DNA of 64,000 nucleotides from Hydractinia symbiolongicarpus (taxonomy: Eukaryota > Cnidaria > Hydrozoa > Anthoathecata > Hydractiniidae): the NCBI RefSeq assembly GCF_029227915.1, contig NW_026633880.1, positions 62,001 through 126,000 on the forward strand, in the 5' to 3' direction. This document shows, piece by piece, positions 61,200 through 64,000 of this stretch. Below the pieces are notes generated by a model. It was not told where the DNA came from, did no database searches, and saw nothing but the letters and a program-made list of their open reading frames with translations. The position numbers were made by a program, and so were the translations under genes. Within the stretch, counting starts at the first letter, position 1, and each line of letters begins with the position of its first letter.

Positions 61200-64000
61200 C
61201 ATTTCATATTAAGAAGAATATTATTTCTCTGGAGTCCAATTGTCTCACTTTCACATTTATGAGGTCACAGTCCATAATCAGTTCAATTAAGTCCCACAGT
61301 CAATGGTTTCACTGTTAAAAGCCATACAACCTAGTAATATCAGAAAAATATCGCTAAATACATGTTGGTACGAATATGTAACCCAACCGTTTTAAGTCAA
61401 GCGGATTGACACCGTTAGAAAGTCAATGGAATGTAGTTTTTGAAACTGTCGCTATTTTTGCACCGCACGATAACGGGTAGGATTAGTCCCACAGTAAAGA
61501 ACGGCTTATTTATCTAATTTTTTAAATGAAGCGCTACCACAGCGCCCAGTGTAATCGCTGATTTCCGGCAATCATGTCAAATTAAGAAGAATTTTTTTTT
61601 TGGAGTCCATTTGTGTCATTTATCACATTGATCAGGTCACGGTCCAAATTTAGTTCAATTAAGTCCCACAGTCAATCGTTTCACTGTTAAAAGCGATGCA
61701 ACCTAGTAATATCAGATAAATATCGCTAAATACATGTTGGTACGAATATGTGACCCAACCGTTGAAACTCAAACGGACTGACACCGTTAAAAAGTCAATG
61801 AAATAAAGTTTTTGAAACTGTCGCTATTTCTTCAGCGCACGATAACGGGTAGGATTGGTCCCACAGTAAAGAACGGCTTATTTATCTAATTTTTTAAATG
61901 AAGCGCTACCACAGCGCCCAGTGTAATCGCTGAGTTTCGGCAATCATTTCATATTAAGAAGAATGTTATTTCTTGGAGTCCAATTGTCTCACTTTCACAT
62001 TTATGAGGTCACAGTCCATAATCAGTTCAATTAAGTCCCACAGTCAATGGTTTCACTGTTAAAAGCCATACAACCTAGTATTATCAGAAAAATATCGCTA
62101 AATACATGTTGGTACGAATATGTGACCCAACCGTTTTAAGTCAAACGGATCAACACCGTTAGAAAGTCAATGAAATGTAGTTTTTGAAGCTGTCGCTATT
62201 TTTGCACTGCACAATAACGGGTAGGATTGGTCCCACAGTAAAGAACGGCTTATTTATCTAATTTTTTAAATGAAGCGCTACCACAGCGCCCAGTGTAATC
62301 GCTGATTTCCGGCAATCATGTCAAATTAAGAAGAATTTTTTTTTTGGAGTCCATTTGTGTCATTTATCACATTGATCAGGTCATGGTCAAAATTTAGTTC
62401 AATTAAGTCCCACAGTCAATCGTTTCACCTTTTAAAAGCGATGCAACCTAGTAATATCAGATAAATATCGCTAAATACATGTTTGTACGAATATGTGACC
62501 CAACCGTTGAAACTCAAACGGACTGACACCGTTAAAAAGTCAATGAAATAAAGTTTTTGAAACTGTCGCTATTTCTTCAGCGTGCAATAACGAATAGGAT
62601 TGGTCCCACAGTAAGGAACGACTCATTTATCTAAATTTTTAAACGAAGCGCTACCACAAAGCCCAGTGTAATCGCTGATTTCCGGCAATCACGTCAAATT
62701 AAGAAGAATGTTATTTCTTGGAGTCCAATTGTCTCATTTATCACATTTATCAGGTCACAGTCCAAAGTTAGTTCAGTTAAGTCTCACAGTCAATCGTTTC
62801 ATTGTTAAAAGCGATGCAACCTAGTAATATTAGTAAAATATCGCCAAATACATATTGGTACGAATATGTGACCCAACCGTTGCAACTCAAACAGACTGAC
62901 ACCTTAGAAAGTCAATGAAATGTAGTTTTTGAAACTGTCGCTATTTCTTCAGCGCGCGATAACGGCTAGGATTGGTCCCACAATAAAAAAATGACTTTTT
63001 TTATCTTAATTCTTAAATGAAGCGCTACCACAGAGCCCAGTGTAATCGCTTTAATTCGGCAATCATGTCAAGTTAACAAAAATGTTATTTCTTGGAGTCC
63101 AATTGTCTTCTTTATCACATTTATCAGGAGACAGTCCAAAGTTAGTTCAATTAAGTCCCACAGTCAATCGTTTCATAGTTAAAAGCGACGCAACCTAGTA
63201 ATATTAGAAAAATATCGCTGAATACATGTTGGTACGTATTTGTGACCCAACCGTTGTAACTCAAACAGACTGACACTGTTAGAAAATCAATGAAATGTAG
63301 TTTTTGAAACTATTGCTATTTCTTAAGCGCGCGATAACAGCTAGGATTGGTCCCACAATAAAAAATGACTTTTTTATCTTAATTTTTAATTGAAGCTCTA
63401 CCACAGCGCCCAGTGTAATCGCTGAGTTTCGGCAATCATTTCATATTAAGAAGAATATTATTTCTTGGAGTCCAATTGTCTCACTTTCACATTTATGAGG
63501 TCACAGTCCATAATCAGTTCAATTAAGTCCCACAGTCAATGGTTTCACTGTTAAAAGCCATACAACCTAGTAATATCAGAAAAATATCGCTAAAAACATG
63601 TTGGTACGAATATGTAACCCAACCGTTTTAAGTCAAGCGGATTGACACCGTTAGAAAGTCAATGGAATGTAGTTTTTGAAACTGTCGCTATTTTTGCACC
63701 GCACGATAACGGGTAGGATTGGTCCCACAGTAAAGAACGGCTTATTTATCTAATTTTTTAAATGAAGCGCTACCACAGCGCCCAGTGTAATCGCTGATTT
63801 CCGGCAATCATGTCAAATTAAGAAGAATTTTTTTTTTGGAGTCCATTTGTGTCATTTATCACATTGATCAGGTCACGGTCCAAATTTAGTTCAATTAAGT
63901 CCCACAGTCAATCGTTTCACTGTTAAAAGCGATGCAACCTAGTAATATCAGATAAATATCGCTAAATACATGTTGGTACGAATATGTGACCCAACCGTTG
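61200..64000 (+). repeat. Six-monomer spaced duplication, offset 2236 bp, at the right edge
   Basis: The variants TATGTAACCCAACCGTTTTA and GTCAAGCGGATTGAC recur at 61401 and 63637, and the T-tract start GAATTTTTTTTTTGGAGTCC recurs at 61589 and 63825 with a further copy at 62333. The second copy runs off the window. Confidence 0.8.

Larger units (their letters stand above)
19839..64000 (+). repeat. 373-bp satellite array, right block (about 118 monomers)
   Basis: Uninterrupted same-strand satellite to the end of the window, stopping mid-monomer at AACCGTTG. No insertion, inversion or gene is seen in 44 kb. Several local higher-order repeats are listed separately. Monomer variants include a type with TCTCACTTTCACATTTATAAGG plus CATAATCAGTTC, a type with TCTCCTTTATCAC plus AGGAGACAG, a type with TTCCTCATTTATCAC plus CAAGGCAC, and a type with GTGACATCACCG. 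The 62-codon open frame on the minus strand at 60342-60530 is a chance frame inside the repeat. Confidence 0.97.

Noticed and set aside
1-64000. Tandem RNA gene cluster (5S, tRNA or snRNA)
   Set aside because: I found no A/B box pair, tRNA cloverleaf or 5S-like core in the monomer.

Overview
The window is almost entirely eukaryotic satellite DNA. A tandem repeat with a monomer of about 373 bp, every copy in the same orientation, fills 1-12591, 15775-19155 and 19839-64000. That is about 60.1 kb, or roughly 160 monomers, and the array runs off both ends of the window. No host gene is visible. Spliced genes, a RAG1-N-terminal-like transposon protein and a rolling-circle-like insertion point to an animal. 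A marine invertebrate such as a cnidarian or mollusc is my best guess, with low confidence on the phylum.

Layout. 1-12591 is satellite with nested higher-order repeats. 12592-15774 is a 3183-bp DNA transposon with 15-bp imperfect terminal inverted repeats starting CACGGGTG and a 4-bp target duplication GGAT. 15775-19155 is satellite. 19156-19838 is a 683-bp non-autonomous insertion that looks like a rolling-circle (Helitron-like) element: it sits between A and T, starts TC, has a 99-bp internal tandem duplication and ends with a short hairpin. 19839-64000 is uninterrupted satellite.

The transposon carries one minus-strand gene that I read as at least five exons: 15175-14690, 14560-14381, 14334-14022, 13848-13659 and 13577-13255. 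Four of the junctions or exon ends have good splice signals and consistent phase. The first exon encodes a C-x2-C / IHP / C-x2-C zinc-binding domain like the amino end of RAG1, followed by two AT-hook-like GGRP motifs. The last exon encodes a conserved HxLExH ... EQGGESIH block that I recognise from long invertebrate transposon proteins. I relate it to the N-RAG-TP type of element described from Aplysia. The middle of the protein, where further catalytic residues would be expected, seems to be missing next to a TA microsatellite, so this copy is probably an internally deleted, non-autonomous derivative.

The satellite is not a uniform array. It is a mosaic of variant monomers arranged in local higher-order repeats with periods of 2, 3, 4, 5, 6, 7 and 9 monomers (723, 1082, 1119-1121, 1491, 1864, 2237, 2612 and 3360 bp). 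These differ from place to place and indicate repeated local duplication by unequal exchange. One such duplication preserves a paralogous empty site for the transposon at 9228-9231, exactly 3360 bp upstream of the insertion point.
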